DNA from: Bacillus timonensis
GTDB lineage: Bacteria; Bacillota; Bacilli; Bacillales; Bacillaceae_L
NCBI GenBank assembly: GCA_020171895.1
Contig: JAIVAN010000003.1
Location: 1 to 64,000 of the forward strand
Reading direction: 5' to 3'
DNA length: 64,000 bases
In this document: in pieces, positions 1 through 9,230 of the stretch
How the letters are laid out: every line of letters begins with the position of its first letter
How positions within the stretch are numbered: the stretch's first letter is position 1
Made by a program: the position numbers and the translations under genes
Notes under the pieces: generated by a model
Database searches by the model: none
Told to the model about the DNA's origin: nothing
The model's input: the letters and a program-made list of their open reading frames with translations, nothing else

Positions 1-257
1 TCCGGTTGATGAAGTCCAAAATGATTGATGGAATCGAAAAAAAGTTCTTCATCCGGTTGATGAAGTCCCAAAGGAGAGCGGGAATCGAATAGAAAGTCCT
101 TCATCCGGTTGATGAAGTCCAAAATGATTGATGGAATCGAAAAAAAGTTCTTCATCCGGTTGATGAAGTCCCAAAGGAGAGCGGGAATCGAATAGAAAGT
201 CCTTCATCCGGTTGATGAAGTCCCAAAGGAGACCGGGAATCGAAAAAAAGTCCTTCA
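1..257. repeat. Tandem array of 51/52-bp units, cut by the window edge
   Basis: Five contiguous units lie at 1-51, 52-103, 104-154, 155-206 and 207-257. Each begins TCCGGTTGATGAAGTCC and ends CTTCA. Two unit types alternate (A, B, A, B, B-like): A carries AAAATGATTGATGG and B carries CAAAGGAGAGCGGG in the middle. Across every unit junction CTTCATC-CGGTT-GATGAAG forms a perfect 7-bp hairpin. Mixed unit length breaks any reading frame, so the open frame antisense to it is not a gene. There are no unique spacers, so it is not CRISPR. The array continues to the left of the window. Confidence 0.95.
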
Positions 258-289
258 TCCCACCACATAAACTCTATAACCCTATTAAA

Positions 290-326
290 TAATAAAGCCG
301 ACGACACGAACAAGTGTCATCGGCTT
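290..326 (-). terminator. Intrinsic terminator of the 332-2011 membrane protein gene
   Basis: The stem AAGCCGACGACAC / GTGTCATCGGCTT (295-326, one wobble) has a short loop. Read on the minus strand it is followed by a T-rich tract and lies just past the stop codon at 332. Confidence 0.8.
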
Positions 327-331
327 AATTT

Positions 332-2011
332 TTATTGCAAACCCTCAATTGTTAAAGTCTTAACTGGTAAAAATGCTTCGCCTGTATCTAAATAGACCAA
401 TTTTACTTTATCACCAGGCTGTAGGTAGATGGCGAGAGGGCTAATTTCTGAAGATACGATAAAGTTTTCTCCATCTACTAAAAATGAAACAAGGGTGAAA
501 TTTCCGCTTTTTTCTTTATACACTCTTGAGACTGTCCCACTCGTTTGTTTTTGTTCCGCTTTTGATTGTCCATCAACTGAACTGCCACCTCGTTGTAAGG
601 CGATTTTGTATTTCTTTAACGCCTCATTAGGAGTGTTGGCAAACTCAGAAATTTCTGGATTAGCGGCTGAGACAATAAAGTAGTTCTGTAAAAATCCATT
701 TGTATCAAGAACAGGTGTTAACCAGCTAGCTTCTCCGTAAAAATTATAAAGGATCGGCATTTCTCCGTACCATTGTTTCTCAATAAACTTCTTTTCGATG
801 ATTTGTAGCGCACCGTCTGAATCCATGTACGATTCTTTTAGATTTCCTGTATAGAAAGTGGCTTTTCCAGTTCTTGAATTAGTCAGTGCATAACCTAGCA
901 TCGAATCGACACCTTCACGAGGACTAGTGAAATCTGTGAAATAATACATATCCCCGTTTTGATCAAAAATCGGACTTACATTTGCTTCCGTACCTTCATC
1001 AGATGGAAGCTTCACATCTGATTTACTAAACAAACTGTTCCAAAAGCCATGGACATAGTTTCCGTAATAGCTATTTTGCAAACTAACAGCCTCTGGCGAA
1101 ACAGCACCGTCGATAAAAGCAGGTACTTCATCTAATGTATAGGAAGTGGCTTCACCTGTTTGCGGGTTAACCATGACAATTCCTTTTACATGGAATCCAT
1201 TTCGTGCGGAGACAAACTCTCCATATGACTGAATGTAAAATGGATTTCCATTATCATCGACCTCGAGTTGAACCTCTCCTTTAAAAATTTTCTTAGGATA
1301 GCTCATCCGAATGTGACGATCAATATTTTTTTGGAAAAAAGAAGATGGCGTATACACCATATCAGATTGAATAAAGGTAGGGTTGGCAGATGAATCTGTG
1401 GCACTTAATAAAAAATACCCAGGTGTTTCTTTCCCCTTCCACCATTTGAAAAAACCTGAAAACTCAACAGGAGCGATATACACATAGTCTCCGTCTACTT
1501 TTTGAATTTGTAAGTTACCTAATTCATAGTAACTCGTATTTGGAACCTGCCCAAACGCTTTTCTCATTTTATTATGTGCAAATTGGGGTGGAACACTTGC
1601 TGGTGTGACGCTTTCATCAAATGCCTCAATTTCTACTTTTTCTTCCATCACAGATAGCTGATATTTTTCATCTGCATTGAAAATGGCTGCTGTTAAGAAA
1701 TAGCCTCCAAGAATGATACTTCCAAGAAAAAGAAGTCCTTTAACGAATGTTTCCACTCGGCTTGCAAAGTTTGCTGCAAAGTAAACACCAATAACAGTTA
1801 CAATGATCACATAAAGCCAAATGGAGGTGAAATTCCGATCAAGATTTGTTAAATAGTACAAGAAAAATAAAAGACCAGCATTAAATAAGAACATTGGAAA
1901 AAGAGAAAGAATGGCTGGTCGTTCATCATTGTTACTTGATTTTATTAGCGGGGATATGATTAGTGCTGATGCAAGACCCGTAATAATTGAAAACAGGATT
2001 AAATTTCCCAT
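332..2011 (-). CDS. Multi-pass membrane protein with large extracytoplasmic domain, function unknown
   Basis: A 559-residue protein when started at ATG 2011, which has AAAGGAAG eight bases upstream. The longer open frame starts at a TTG (2077) with no ribosome binding site, so I reject that start. Residues about 3-22, 37-55, 63-82 and 92-111 look like four membrane helices. The remaining 440 or so residues are hydrophilic, mixed alpha/beta and probably extracellular. I do not recognise a catalytic motif. Long membrane proteins with this plan are known in bacilli without an assigned role. It is transcribed alone, ends at its own terminator, and is divergent from the MFS gene. Confidence 0.75.
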   Translation of the reverse strand: MGNLILFSIITGLASALIISPLIKSSNNDERPAILSLFPMFLFNAGLLFFLYYLTNLDRNFTSIWLYVIIVTVIGVYFAANFASRVETFVKGLLFLGSIILGGYFLTAAIFNADEKYQLSVMEEKVEIEAFDESVTPASVPPQFAHNKMRKAFGQVPNTSYYELGNLQIQKVDGDYVYIAPVEFSGFFKWWKGKETPGYFLLSATDSSANPTFIQSDMVYTPSSFFQKNIDRHIRMSYPKKIFKGEVQLEVDDNGNPFYIQSYGEFVSARNGFHVKGIVMVNPQTGEATSYTLDEVPAFIDGAVSPEAVSLQNSYYGNYVHGFWNSLFSKSDVKLPSDEGTEANVSPIFDQNGDMYYFTDFTSPREGVDSMLGYALTNSRTGKATFYTGNLKESYMDSDGALQIIEKKFIEKQWYGEMPILYNFYGEASWLTPVLDTNGFLQNYFIVSAANPEISEFANTPNEALKKYKIALQRGGSSVDGQSKAEQKQTSGTVSRVYKEKSGNFTLVSFLVDGENFIVSSEISPLAIYLQPGDKVKLVYLDTGEAFLPVKTLTIEGLQ

Positions 2012-2193
2012 AAATAACTTCCTTTCTATCAATCTCAACTTACTAAGTATACGGAATAAATAAGAAAAAGGTTTCAAAATAAGCTTGGAAAGATATGGTT
2101 TGTTAGCAGGAGGTTTTGTTTTTTTATCGAAAATGATAGGAGGAGATATTTCGTATTACGAGAAGTTATGACATCAATGTAAGGAGCCGCTTG

Positions 2194-3414
2194 ATGAAAA
2201 TTTGGAAGCAATCATTGTTACTTATCGGTGGAATAGGTGTATCAAATTTAGGAAATTGGATTTACCTTGTCGCAATTAATCTACTTGTTTTAAAGCTTAC
2301 AGGTTCAGCTGCGGCAGTTGCGGGTCTTTTTGTTATCCGACCGTTAGCCAATCTTTTTACAAACCTTTGGGCAGGAAGCTATATTGATCGCTTAAACAAA
2401 CGAACAATGATGATCATTACTGATTTGATAAGAGGGGGATTGATCCTACTTATTCCTTTTCTCACTTCAATTTGGGAGATTTACGCGGTCATGTTTCTTG
2501 TGAATGTTGCCGGTTCGTTCTTTGGACCAACGTCTAATACATATATCACGAAGCTTGTCCCAGTAGAAAAACGTATACGGTTTCATTCCCTTTTTGGTTT
2601 TATGAATTCAGGGGCTGCGCTAGTTGGTCCAAGTGTTTCTGGGCTATTGATCATGTATTTCTCTATTTATGTAAGTATCTATATTAATGCCATCAGCTTC
2701 TTTCTATGCGCTTTGGTGATTTTCTTTTTACCAAACGTTGATGAAGAAGAAACTGCTTCTAAAGGGAAAGTATCATTGAAAACGATAAAAAGTGATTGGT
2801 TAGCTGTAGGGCAATTTTCCAAAACTGCAAAATACTTTGTAATGGTTTATCTTTTATTCCAGATCACCACATTGCTAGGGTTTGCGTTAGATTCTCAAGA
2901 AGCTACGTTTATCAAACAGGTGTTAGCACTTGATGATAAAGACTATGGATTTTTAGTAAGTGTTGCTGGTGTTGGATTTTTAGCAGGATCAATGGCGGCG
3001 ACAATGCTTGCTAACCGACTTTCGCTCCGCCTGTTTATTGCATTGGGTATGACGCTAATGAGCATTGGTTATATGAGTTTCTATTTATCTAGCACATTTA
3101 TGATTGCAGCAGCAAGCTTTGTTGTGTTTGGATTTTTCTCTGCGTTTGCCAATGCCGGCTATGCGACCTTCTTTCAAAACAACGTGCCTGTTCATATGAT
3201 GGGGCGGATCGGAAGTACGGCAAATCTAGCCCAGGGAGTTGTGCAAATTGCATTTACGTTACTATTAGGCCTATTTGCAGAATATTTTTCATTGCAAACA
3301 GTATGTGTAATTTTTTCTATCATTGCTGTTATCTTTTCTTTATGGCTATATGTGATGATTTATCAACCATCAAAGCTTCATTTTTATCAAACCTCATCTT
3401 CGCAAAGTGTATAG
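2194..3414 (+). CDS. MFS transporter
   Basis: A 406-residue integral membrane protein with 10-12 hydrophobic helices. The loop after helix 2 reads AGSYIDRLNKRTMM, the major facilitator signature region (G-x-x-x-D-R-x-x-R/K-R). It is closest in style to the drug/macrolide efflux branch of the MFS, so export of a small toxic compound is likely; the substrate is not inferable. ATG 2194 is preferred over TTG 2191 because AAGGAG at 2181 is then seven bases away. It is followed 23 bases later by an acetyltransferase gene of the aminoglycoside-modifying family, so the two may form a small detoxification unit. Confidence 0.85.
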   Translation: MKIWKQSLLLIGGIGVSNLGNWIYLVAINLLVLKLTGSAAAVAGLFVIRPLANLFTNLWAGSYIDRLNKRTMMIITDLIRGGLILLIPFLTSIWEIYAVMFLVNVAGSFFGPTSNTYITKLVPVEKRIRFHSLFGFMNSGAALVGPSVSGLLIMYFSIYVSIYINAISFFLCALVIFFLPNVDEEETASKGKVSLKTIKSDWLAVGQFSKTAKYFVMVYLLFQITTLLGFALDSQEATFIKQVLALDDKDYGFLVSVAGVGFLAGSMAATMLANRLSLRLFIALGMTLMSIGYMSFYLSSTFMIAAASFVVFGFFSAFANAGYATFFQNNVPVHMMGRIGSTANLAQGVVQIAFTLLLGLFAEYFSLQTVCVIFSIIAVIFSLWLYVMIYQPSKLHFYQTSSSQSV

Positions 3415-3437
3415 ATAGGTAATTTAGGAGGAGTACC

Positions 3438-4256
3438 ATGAGTAATAAAGAAGCAATCTATCAATTAAAGCGACCGAATACTCGTAGTCGTTTACAACAA
3501 AATTTTAGGAACTTAGGAATGACGGAGGGGATGACGGTTATCGTGCATTCCTCATTAAGTGCGCTAGGTTGGGTATGTGGAGGACCAACTGCTGTTGTTC
3601 AAGCATTGATGGACACGGTTGGAGAAGAAGGGACGATTGTTATGCCAACGCAAACATCAGATAATTCAGATCCGGCTGATTGGCAAAGACCACCTGTTCC
3701 AGAAGAATGGTGGCAAATCATCCGCGATGAAACGCCGGCCTTTGATCCACAAATCACACCGACAAGAGGTATGGGAGCCGTTGTAGAGGCTTTTCGTACA
3801 TACCCAGGTGTAAAGAGAAGCGCTCATCCGATGTATTCATTTGCAGCTTGGGGAAAGCATGCAGACTATATTACATCTGAACAACCGCTTGAAGAAGGCT
3901 TTGGAATGAAGTCACCATTGGCGAAGGTGTATGAGTTAGATGGGAGCATTCTTCTTTTAGGTGTAGGTCATGATAGCAATACGTCATTGCATCTTGCCGA
4001 ACACTCAATTGTCGGAAGAGCTAAAACGAAAAAAGGCAGTGCTTTATTTGAAAATGGAGAACGGGTTTGGAAGACGTATGAAGAAATCGTTTATGATTCA
4101 GACGTGTTTGAACAATTAGGAATTGATTTTGAAAATGAAAATCAAGTATGTAAGCAGCAAATTGGAAATGCAGAGTGTAAATTAATGAAGCAACGGACAA
4201 TCGTCGATTTTGCAAGAATATGGTTGAATGAAAAAAAGGGAGAATCCTCTATATAA
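3438..4256 (+). CDS. AAC(3)-family N-acetyltransferase (YokD-like)
   Basis: A 272-residue cytosolic enzyme of the antibiotic N-acetyltransferase family, which transfers acetyl from acetyl-CoA to the 3-amino group of aminoglycosides. Family hallmarks are visible: VHSSLSALGWVCGG near residue 36, the GTIVMPTQTSDNSDP stretch, TRGMGAVVEAFRTYPG, RSAHPMYSFAAWG and LLLGVGHDSNTSLHLAEH. The length matches B. subtilis YokD. Whether it confers resistance cannot be told from sequence, since many chromosomal members have no known drug substrate. RBS AGGAGG lies nine bases before the ATG, and an intrinsic terminator follows. Confidence 0.9.
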   Translation: MSNKEAIYQLKRPNTRSRLQQNFRNLGMTEGMTVIVHSSLSALGWVCGGPTAVVQALMDTVGEEGTIVMPTQTSDNSDPADWQRPPVPEEWWQIIRDETPAFDPQITPTRGMGAVVEAFRTYPGVKRSAHPMYSFAAWGKHADYITSEQPLEEGFGMKSPLAKVYELDGSILLLGVGHDSNTSLHLAEHSIVGRAKTKKGSALFENGERVWKTYEEIVYDSDVFEQLGIDFENENQVCKQQIGNAECKLMKQRTIVDFARIWLNEKKGESSI

Positions 4257-4269
4257 TTTGGGGACAATC

Positions 4270-4303
4270 AAAAAAGCTTTGGACTAAACCAAAGCTTTTT
4301 TTG
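4270..4303 (+). terminator. Intrinsic terminator after the AAC(3)-family gene
   Basis: AAAAGCTTTGG / CCAAAGCTTTT stem with a six-base loop, followed by a T run. As the stem is flanked by A and T runs it could also serve the convergent gene at 4322. Confidence 0.85.
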
Positions 4304-4321
4304 AACCTGTGGAATGGAAAA

Positions 4322-4747
4322 TTATACGGTATAACGACGATTCCAGCTTTTAGGAAATTTAATTTTATTCGCATATGCATAACGGATAAGTTGACCATGG
4401 TGCTGAATTTCATGTTCTAATAAATTAATTAACAAACTCCCGCTCATTTCACTTGTATGTTTGTCATCAAAAAACCTCACGAATTTATGTTGTGTATCTA
4501 CTAATTTACTAACGACTAACGTTTTATTTAGGCAATCACTTAAACTGCAATTAAACCCAGTCCATTCACCCACTTTTAATGCCGCTAAGTAGCTCTCTCT
4601 TGCACCAATTATGCAATACACCTGTTCACCAATTGTGTTTGAGGGTGAGTTGACAATGTTCTTTTTTAGATCATCTTCATTAAGTTGATGATAAAAATCA
4701 TAGGTTAATTGAAATGCTTGCACAATTCTTTGTTTCAATATCTCCAT
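4322..4747 (-). CDS. DinB-like four-helix metalloprotein
   Basis: A 141-residue, mostly helical protein. The C-terminal part holds LLEHEIQHHGQLIRYAYAN, the conserved helix of the DinB/YfiT family whose histidines, together with one from the first helix, bind a divalent metal. Family members include thiol-dependent transferases and many proteins of unknown role. The start ATG has TTGGAGGAAC upstream. It lies 62 bases downstream of the same-strand EamA gene and may be cotranscribed with it. Confidence 0.75.
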   Translation of the reverse strand: MEILKQRIVQAFQLTYDFYHQLNEDDLKKNIVNSPSNTIGEQVYCIIGARESYLAALKVGEWTGFNCSLSDCLNKTLVVSKLVDTQHKFVRFFDDKHTSEMSGSLLINLLEHEIQHHGQLIRYAYANKIKFPKSWNRRYTV

Positions 4748-4809
4748 TACAGTTCCTCCAATTATTCGAAGATGTCAAAGAGTACCGGTTACTCTTACTC
4801 CCTTATAAA

Positions 4810-5742
4810 CTAACTAACAACCCCTTTTACTGCCTTTTTACCAGTCCATCGCCACTTCCGAGTATTTGTTCCGATATAAACACCCGTCAAAACAAACGCT
4901 GCGCCAACACCATGAGCCCAAGTGAATGCTTCACCAAGTATCAGTGTTGCCATCATGACTGCTGAAAGTGGCATGACATTGATGAAGATAGAAGCCCTAG
5001 CAGCACCAATTTCTTTAATTCCATTGTAATACATGATGAACGAAACAACTGTAACAAAGACGCTCATATGTGCAATTGCAATCCATGCGTCAACCGTTGC
5101 CAGCTGTACATCTTGCCAAGATGTTTCGGCTATGGCAAACGGAAATAAAAATAATGTTCCAAATGCAACGGCATACGTGGTGGACACAATCGAGCTATAT
5201 TTTTTTAATACGACTTTTCCGATGACACTATATAATGCCCAACTAATGACCGCACCTAGTAACACAAGATCAATTGGTTCAAAACCAAGCTGGATGAGTG
5301 CGACAAAATCGCCTTCTGTAATAATAAAAGCCACACCAATCAGCGCAGTGATCATCCCAACGACGTTGTTTTTTGTAATTTTCTCTTTTAAAAATAAGCC
5401 TGATAACAGAACAATTAGTACTGGGTTTGATGCGATAAAAAGAGAGCTTTTAATGACTGGTGCGTGCTTACTTGCCAAGAAGAAGCATATGTTGTAAATG
5501 GCAATCCCAGTTAGACCTAATACCGCAAATAAGCCGTAATCCTTTAATGTGGGTTTTATTTTGTTTTTATCTAATATCCACATGACAGGAAACAGTAAAA
5601 GGGCGGCTCCGAAAAAACGTAAAAAAGCAACTGTAGCAGGTTCAAAACTTTGCACCGCATACTTACCTGCAATAAACGCGCTTCCCCAGGTGGCAGTAGC
5701 CAGTGCGAGCATCAGGTACGTTAGCCATAGTTTTTTATCCAT
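4810..5742 (-). CDS. EamA-family (drug/metabolite) transporter
   Basis: A 310-residue protein with ten predicted membrane helices arranged as two EamA repeats. Each has the typical start (ATATWGSAFIAGKYAV near residue 14, and ALYSVIGKVVLKKY in the second half). Such DMT-superfamily proteins export amino acids or metabolites; the substrate is unknown. ATG 5742 is chosen because GGAAG lies eight bases upstream. The longer frame begins with a TTG that overlaps this ribosome binding site. Confidence 0.85.
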   Translation of the reverse strand: MDKKLWLTYLMLALATATWGSAFIAGKYAVQSFEPATVAFLRFFGAALLLFPVMWILDKNKIKPTLKDYGLFAVLGLTGIAIYNICFFLASKHAPVIKSSLFIASNPVLIVLLSGLFLKEKITKNNVVGMITALIGVAFIITEGDFVALIQLGFEPIDLVLLGAVISWALYSVIGKVVLKKYSSIVSTTYAVAFGTLFLFPFAIAETSWQDVQLATVDAWIAIAHMSVFVTVVSFIMYYNGIKEIGAARASIFINVMPLSAVMMATLILGEAFTWAHGVGAAFVLTGVYIGTNTRKWRWTGKKAVKGVVS

Positions 5743-5897
5743 GAATTTCACTTCCAATTTTTATTTAGATACGTAGTATTGTAACACGTTTTTCGGAAAA
5801 CGAAATAAAAGTTTTCATATACCTTTAACCAAATTTTAGAAAAGGGAAAAAGTATCACTTCGTCGAATAGATTCTGTTGAAAGGAGGAATAAAATCG

Positions 5898-6428
5898 ATG
5901 AGAAAAGTGGTTGTTTCAAACTATGATCCACATTGGGTCCACTTGTTTGAAGAGGAGGCAAAACGGATTTGTGACATTTTTAAAGATGAATTAGTGGACA
6001 TTCATCACATTGGGAGTACGTCCGTTCCAGGGTTAAAAGCAAAACCAATTATCGATATGATGCCAGTTGTAAAAGACGTAGAGAAAATAGATTCCTATAA
6101 TAACGAAATGATTCAATTAGGTTATGAGCCCCTAGGAGAAAATGGTCTTCCAGGTCGCCGTTATTATCGAAAGGGTGAGGATGATCGTACCCATCACGTC
6201 CATCTGTTTCAATGGAATAACCATTCTGAAATCGATCGTCATTTAGCCGTTCGTGACTATTTGCGAAAGCATCCAGAGGCTGCGAAACAATACGGTGAAT
6301 TAAAAGCAAAGCTCGCTGCTCTCTTTCCACATGACATAAAAGGGTATATGGATGGGAAGGATTTGTTTGTGAAAAATTTGGAACAACATGCACAAGAGTG
6401 GTATGCAAAACAGGTAGATAAAGGATAA
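5898..6428 (+). CDS. GrpB family protein (nucleotidyltransferase-like fold)
   Basis: A 176-residue GrpB/UPF0157 protein. The diagnostic segment HHIGSTSVPGLKAKPIIDMM (residues about 36-55) carries the G-S and the D-x-M pair of the nucleotidyltransferase fold, and HHVHLFQWN follows. Homologues occur alone or fused to dephospho-CoA kinase; the reaction is not established. The start is ATG 5898 with AAAGGAGG upstream; the longer TTG frame begins inside that ribosome binding site. Confidence 0.85.
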   Translation: MRKVVVSNYDPHWVHLFEEEAKRICDIFKDELVDIHHIGSTSVPGLKAKPIIDMMPVVKDVEKIDSYNNEMIQLGYEPLGENGLPGRRYYRKGEDDRTHHVHLFQWNNHSEIDRHLAVRDYLRKHPEAAKQYGELKAKLAALFPHDIKGYMDGKDLFVKNLEQHAQEWYAKQVDKG

Positions 6429-6522
6429 ATCGTTCATATAATAGATACATATTGAAAAAGAGTAACCGCACTGTGTAATGTTCAGTGCATGATAGAAATA
6501 GGGGGAAATTGAGGGGATTTGG

Positions 6523-7056
6523 ATGAAGCAATATCGAATTGGGCTTTTGATTATTTTACTAGGTGTGGGTATTATATTAGCACTTTTTATAGGGAGAAAT
6601 ACTGTCTATGATGGATCCTTTATAAAAACGGGTCACTCAAGTATCGATTTAAATCTTTCTGAAATAAAAGAAAAAAAAATCGTGTACCTTGGATACGATA
6701 TGAAATGGCAGGGAAGTGGAACACCTGTCATTAAATATATTCAGTTCATAAAATCTGACGGAACGAAGCTAACCGAAGAAGATACTCATCTAGCAATAAC
6801 TCCATACTTCTCGGATCAACCAATTGGTTCCTATTATGAAGAAGATGCAAAAAAAGAAGGGATTCTAGAACACTTGTATCCTGTTAAACAGTTTCAATTG
6901 GAAGAGGATGAATTTTATTTGGTGTTAAAGCTAGAATTGAAAGAAGAGCCTTATGAAAATAACTTGGAAGAACTGGTCATCACCTATGAAAAATGGGGCT
7001 TTCAACAGGAACAGAGAATGGAATTTGAAGGAGTGTTTACGGAAATAGGAGAATAG
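6523..7056 (+). CDS. Membrane-anchored protein of unknown function
   Basis: A 177-residue protein with an N-terminal helix (residues about 5-24, IGLLIILLGVGIILALFI) and an acidic extracytoplasmic part rich in beta strands. There is no lipobox and no recognised domain. A G-rich sequence GAGGGG precedes the ATG. It is probably monocistronic. Confidence 0.65.
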   Translation: MKQYRIGLLIILLGVGIILALFIGRNTVYDGSFIKTGHSSIDLNLSEIKEKKIVYLGYDMKWQGSGTPVIKYIQFIKSDGTKLTEEDTHLAITPYFSDQPIGSYYEEDAKKEGILEHLYPVKQFQLEEDEFYLVLKLELKEEPYENNLEELVITYEKWGFQQEQRMEFEGVFTEIGE

Positions 7057-7134
7057 AATTTCTTTGTAGACCGTTAACTTATCTGATATACATTCACTCT
7101 AGCAAAAGAATATGAATTAAGGTACTTATTAAAA

Positions 7135-7163
7135 AAAGCTGAACTGTGCGACAGTTCAGCTTT
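7135..7163 (-). terminator. Intrinsic terminator of the catalase gene
   Basis: AAAGCTGAACTGT / ACAGTTCAGCTTT is a perfect 13-bp stem with a three-base loop, followed on the minus strand by a T run. It starts six bases past the catalase stop codon. Confidence 0.9.
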
Positions 7164-7168
7164 CAACT

Positions 7169-8734
7169 TTAATATGGATCAGACGGATGTCCCATTTCTT
7201 TTGCTTGTTGCACAGCTTCTTCCATTTTGTCTTCCGTACCTTTGCCATGATTCTTCAATCCTTCAGCGACACGCTTCCCGTAATCTGGGTCACATTGCGT
7301 AAACAGATCAATCATGCGATCTTGGATTTCTTTTCTGCATCCAGAAAGGGCATCGACAAGATTTGAAATAAGTTCTTGACGCTCCCAATCATTAAACCTT
7401 CTGAATGTCTCTCCAGCCTGACCAAAGTTATTTTCTCTAGAAATCTTTTCGCGTTTCAAGTTACCTTCAACGTATGGCTCATGCTCTTTCCCAGGATTTT
7501 TCGCTTCTTTTAAGCCACCAATCAGGGAAGGCTCGTAGTTGACATGCGGGTTCTTTTGTTTTCCATAGTCTGTACGAAAATCCATTTGTCCGCCTTCTTG
7601 GTTAGTAGCTACATTTGTTTTTGGTCTATTAATTGGTAATTGTAGATAATTCGATCCTACACGGTAACGCTGTGTATCAGAGTACGAATACGTTCTACCT
7701 TGAAGTAGTTTATCATCAGAGAAGTCCAGTCCATCAACTAGGACACCAGTTCCAAACGCAACCTGCTCAACTTCTGCAAAGTAGTTTTCCGGGTTCTTAT
7801 TTAATACCATCTTTCCAACAGGTACCCATGGGTATTGATCTTTGTACCAAAGCTTTGTTGGATCAAGCGGGTCAAAGTCTAACTCTAGATGTTCGCCGTC
7901 TTCCATAATTTGAACAAATAATTCCCATTCAGGATATTCGCCTTTTTCAATTGCTTCATATAAGTCCTGTGTTGCATGATTAAAGTTCATGCTTTGGATT
8001 TTATCTGCATCTTTTTGTGAAAGGTTTTTAATTCCTTGTTTTGGCTCCCAGTGATATTTGACAAGAACCGCTTTTCCTTCCTCATTGACCCATTTATACG
8101 TATGTACGCCTGAGCCTTGCATTTCACGGTAATTCGCAGGAATTCCCCATGGTGAAAATAAGAAGGTCACCATATGCATCGATTCAGGTGTTTGGCATAG
8201 AAAGTCAAACATTCGTTCAGGATCTTGGATATTCGTCACAGGATCAGGCTTGAATGAATGAACCATATCAGGGAATTTCAGAGGGTCTCTTATAAAGAAA
8301 ATTTTTAAGTTGTTTCCAACTAAATCCCAGTTTCCATCCTCTGTGTAAAACTTAACAGCAAACCCTCTTGGGTCGCGTAGCGTTTCGGGTGAATGTCCAC
8401 CGTGAACAACTGTTGAAAAACGAACAAACACAGGTGTCTGCTTTCCTTTTTCTTGAAAAACCTTCGCACGCGTATATTTAGAAATCGGCTCATCACCGTA
8501 GCTTCCATATGACTCAAAATAACCATGCGCACCAGCTCCACGAGCATGCACTACTCGCTCTGGAATTCTCTCACGGTCAAAGTGACTAATTTTCTCAAGG
8601 AAATCATAATTTTCTAACGTTGTCGGACCGCGATTTCCTACAGTACGCACATTTTGATTGTCAGTTACCGGATGACCTTGTCGGTTTGTTAAGGTTTCTT
8701 CACTTCGGTTTGTCTCATTTCTTTCTTCCTTCAA
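7169..8734 (-). CDS. katA: Monofunctional haem catalase, KatA type
   Basis: A 521-residue clade-3 catalase that disproportionates hydrogen peroxide in the cytosol. The active-site His lies in [15 protein letters not shown], the distal Asn in [13 protein letters not shown], and the haem-ligand Tyr in [13 protein letters not shown]. Sequence such as [19 protein letters not shown] matches B. subtilis KatA closely. The start is TTG 8734 with AAGGAGG eight bases upstream; the longer frame adds 21 residues unlike any catalase. A C-terminal extension (about residues 490-521) is rich in Glu/Lys. In B. subtilis katA is PerR-controlled; I found no clear PerR box here, only the palindrome at 8778-8792. 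Confidence 0.93.
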   Translation of the reverse strand: MKEERNETNRSEETLTNRQGHPVTDNQNVRTVGNRGPTTLENYDFLEKISHFDRERIPERVVHARGAGAHGYFESYGSYGDEPISKYTRAKVFQEKGKQTPVFVRFSTVVHGGHSPETLRDPRGFAVKFYTEDGNWDLVGNNLKIFFIRDPLKFPDMVHSFKPDPVTNIQDPERMFDFLCQTPESMHMVTFLFSPWGIPANYREMQGSGVHTYKWVNEEGKAVLVKYHWEPKQGIKNLSQKDADKIQSMNFNHATQDLYEAIEKGEYPEWELFVQIMEDGEHLELDFDPLDPTKLWYKDQYPWVPVGKMVLNKNPENYFAEVEQVAFGTGVLVDGLDFSDDKLLQGRTYSYSDTQRYRVGSNYLQLPINRPKTNVATNQEGGQMDFRTDYGKQKNPHVNYEPSLIGGLKEAKNPGKEHEPYVEGNLKREKISRENNFGQAGETFRRFNDWERQELISNLVDALSGCRKEIQDRMIDLFTQCDPDYGKRVAEGLKNHGKGTEDKMEEAVQQAKEMGHPSDPY

Positions 8735-8777
8735 TTGTATGACCTCCTTTTTAAGAACATCTATCAGTATTTCCAAA

Positions 8778-8792
8778 AATAGGTTACCTATT
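8778..8792. promoter_or_regulatory. 15-bp perfect palindrome upstream of catalase
   Basis: AATAGGT-T-ACCTATT lies 44 bases before the catalase start. Its position and symmetry suggest a protein-binding site, but it does not match the PerR or Fur consensus I know. Inference only. Confidence 0.35.
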
Positions 8793-8940
8793 ACCAATAA
8801 AAAATATGTATAATTTTGAGTTTTTTATTTAAGGGGGTTGGAAAGATCGTCTTGATATCGTAAAAAAGGGATTGGATTCTTGTATAGAGAAATAGGGGAA
8901 ATTAGAAAAAAATGTAAATGTAAAGTGGAGGAAGTAAAAA

Positions 8941-9051
8941 ATGTTCAAAAAACTAGAAAGTGTTTGTGTTCACACAACAGATGTAGAGAAATCAATTAAC
9001 TTTATACAAGCATGGATCGAGAAAGAAAACAGTATAAAAATTGATAAATAA
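8941..9051 (+). pseudogene. 36-codon remnant of a VOC (glyoxalase-like) protein gene
   Basis: After a good ribosome binding site (GTGGAGGAAG) an ATG opens a frame reading MFKKLESVCVHTTDVEKSIN, the first beta strand and helix of a VOC-superfamily protein. The frame then leaves the family pattern and stops after 36 codons. The family is normally about 110-130 residues, so this looks like the start of a gene whose remainder was deleted, possibly when the peptide cluster downstream was acquired. Confidence 0.5.
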
Positions 9052-9170
9052 GCTAAACTCACGTTAAATTAAGTTCAATAGATAGAATCTACCCATAAAG
9101 AACAAAATTTATATATTTTTTTACAGTATTCCCTTAATAACAAAAAATCCATTTTAACCCAAAATACTTC

Positions 9171-9199
9171 TTGAAAGAGAACGTTTTGTGCGATATAAT
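9171..9199 (+). promoter_or_regulatory. Sigma-A promoter of the peptide operon
   Basis: TTGAAA (9171-9176), a 17-base spacer and TATAAT (9194-9199) give a near-consensus vegetative promoter. It predicts a start near 9206, about 25 bases before the precursor ATG. Confidence 0.8.
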
Positions 9200-9230
9200 G
9201 AACGCATAAGAGATTAGGAGGTGAATAATC

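Noticed and set aside
1-257. CRISPR array at the window start
   Set aside because: Units are contiguous and nearly identical over their full length; there are no unique spacers and no cas genes.
49-258. 69-codon minus-strand frame in the tandem array
   Set aside because: The unit length alternates 51/52, so the frame shifts between units; composition and lack of a ribosome binding site argue against a gene.
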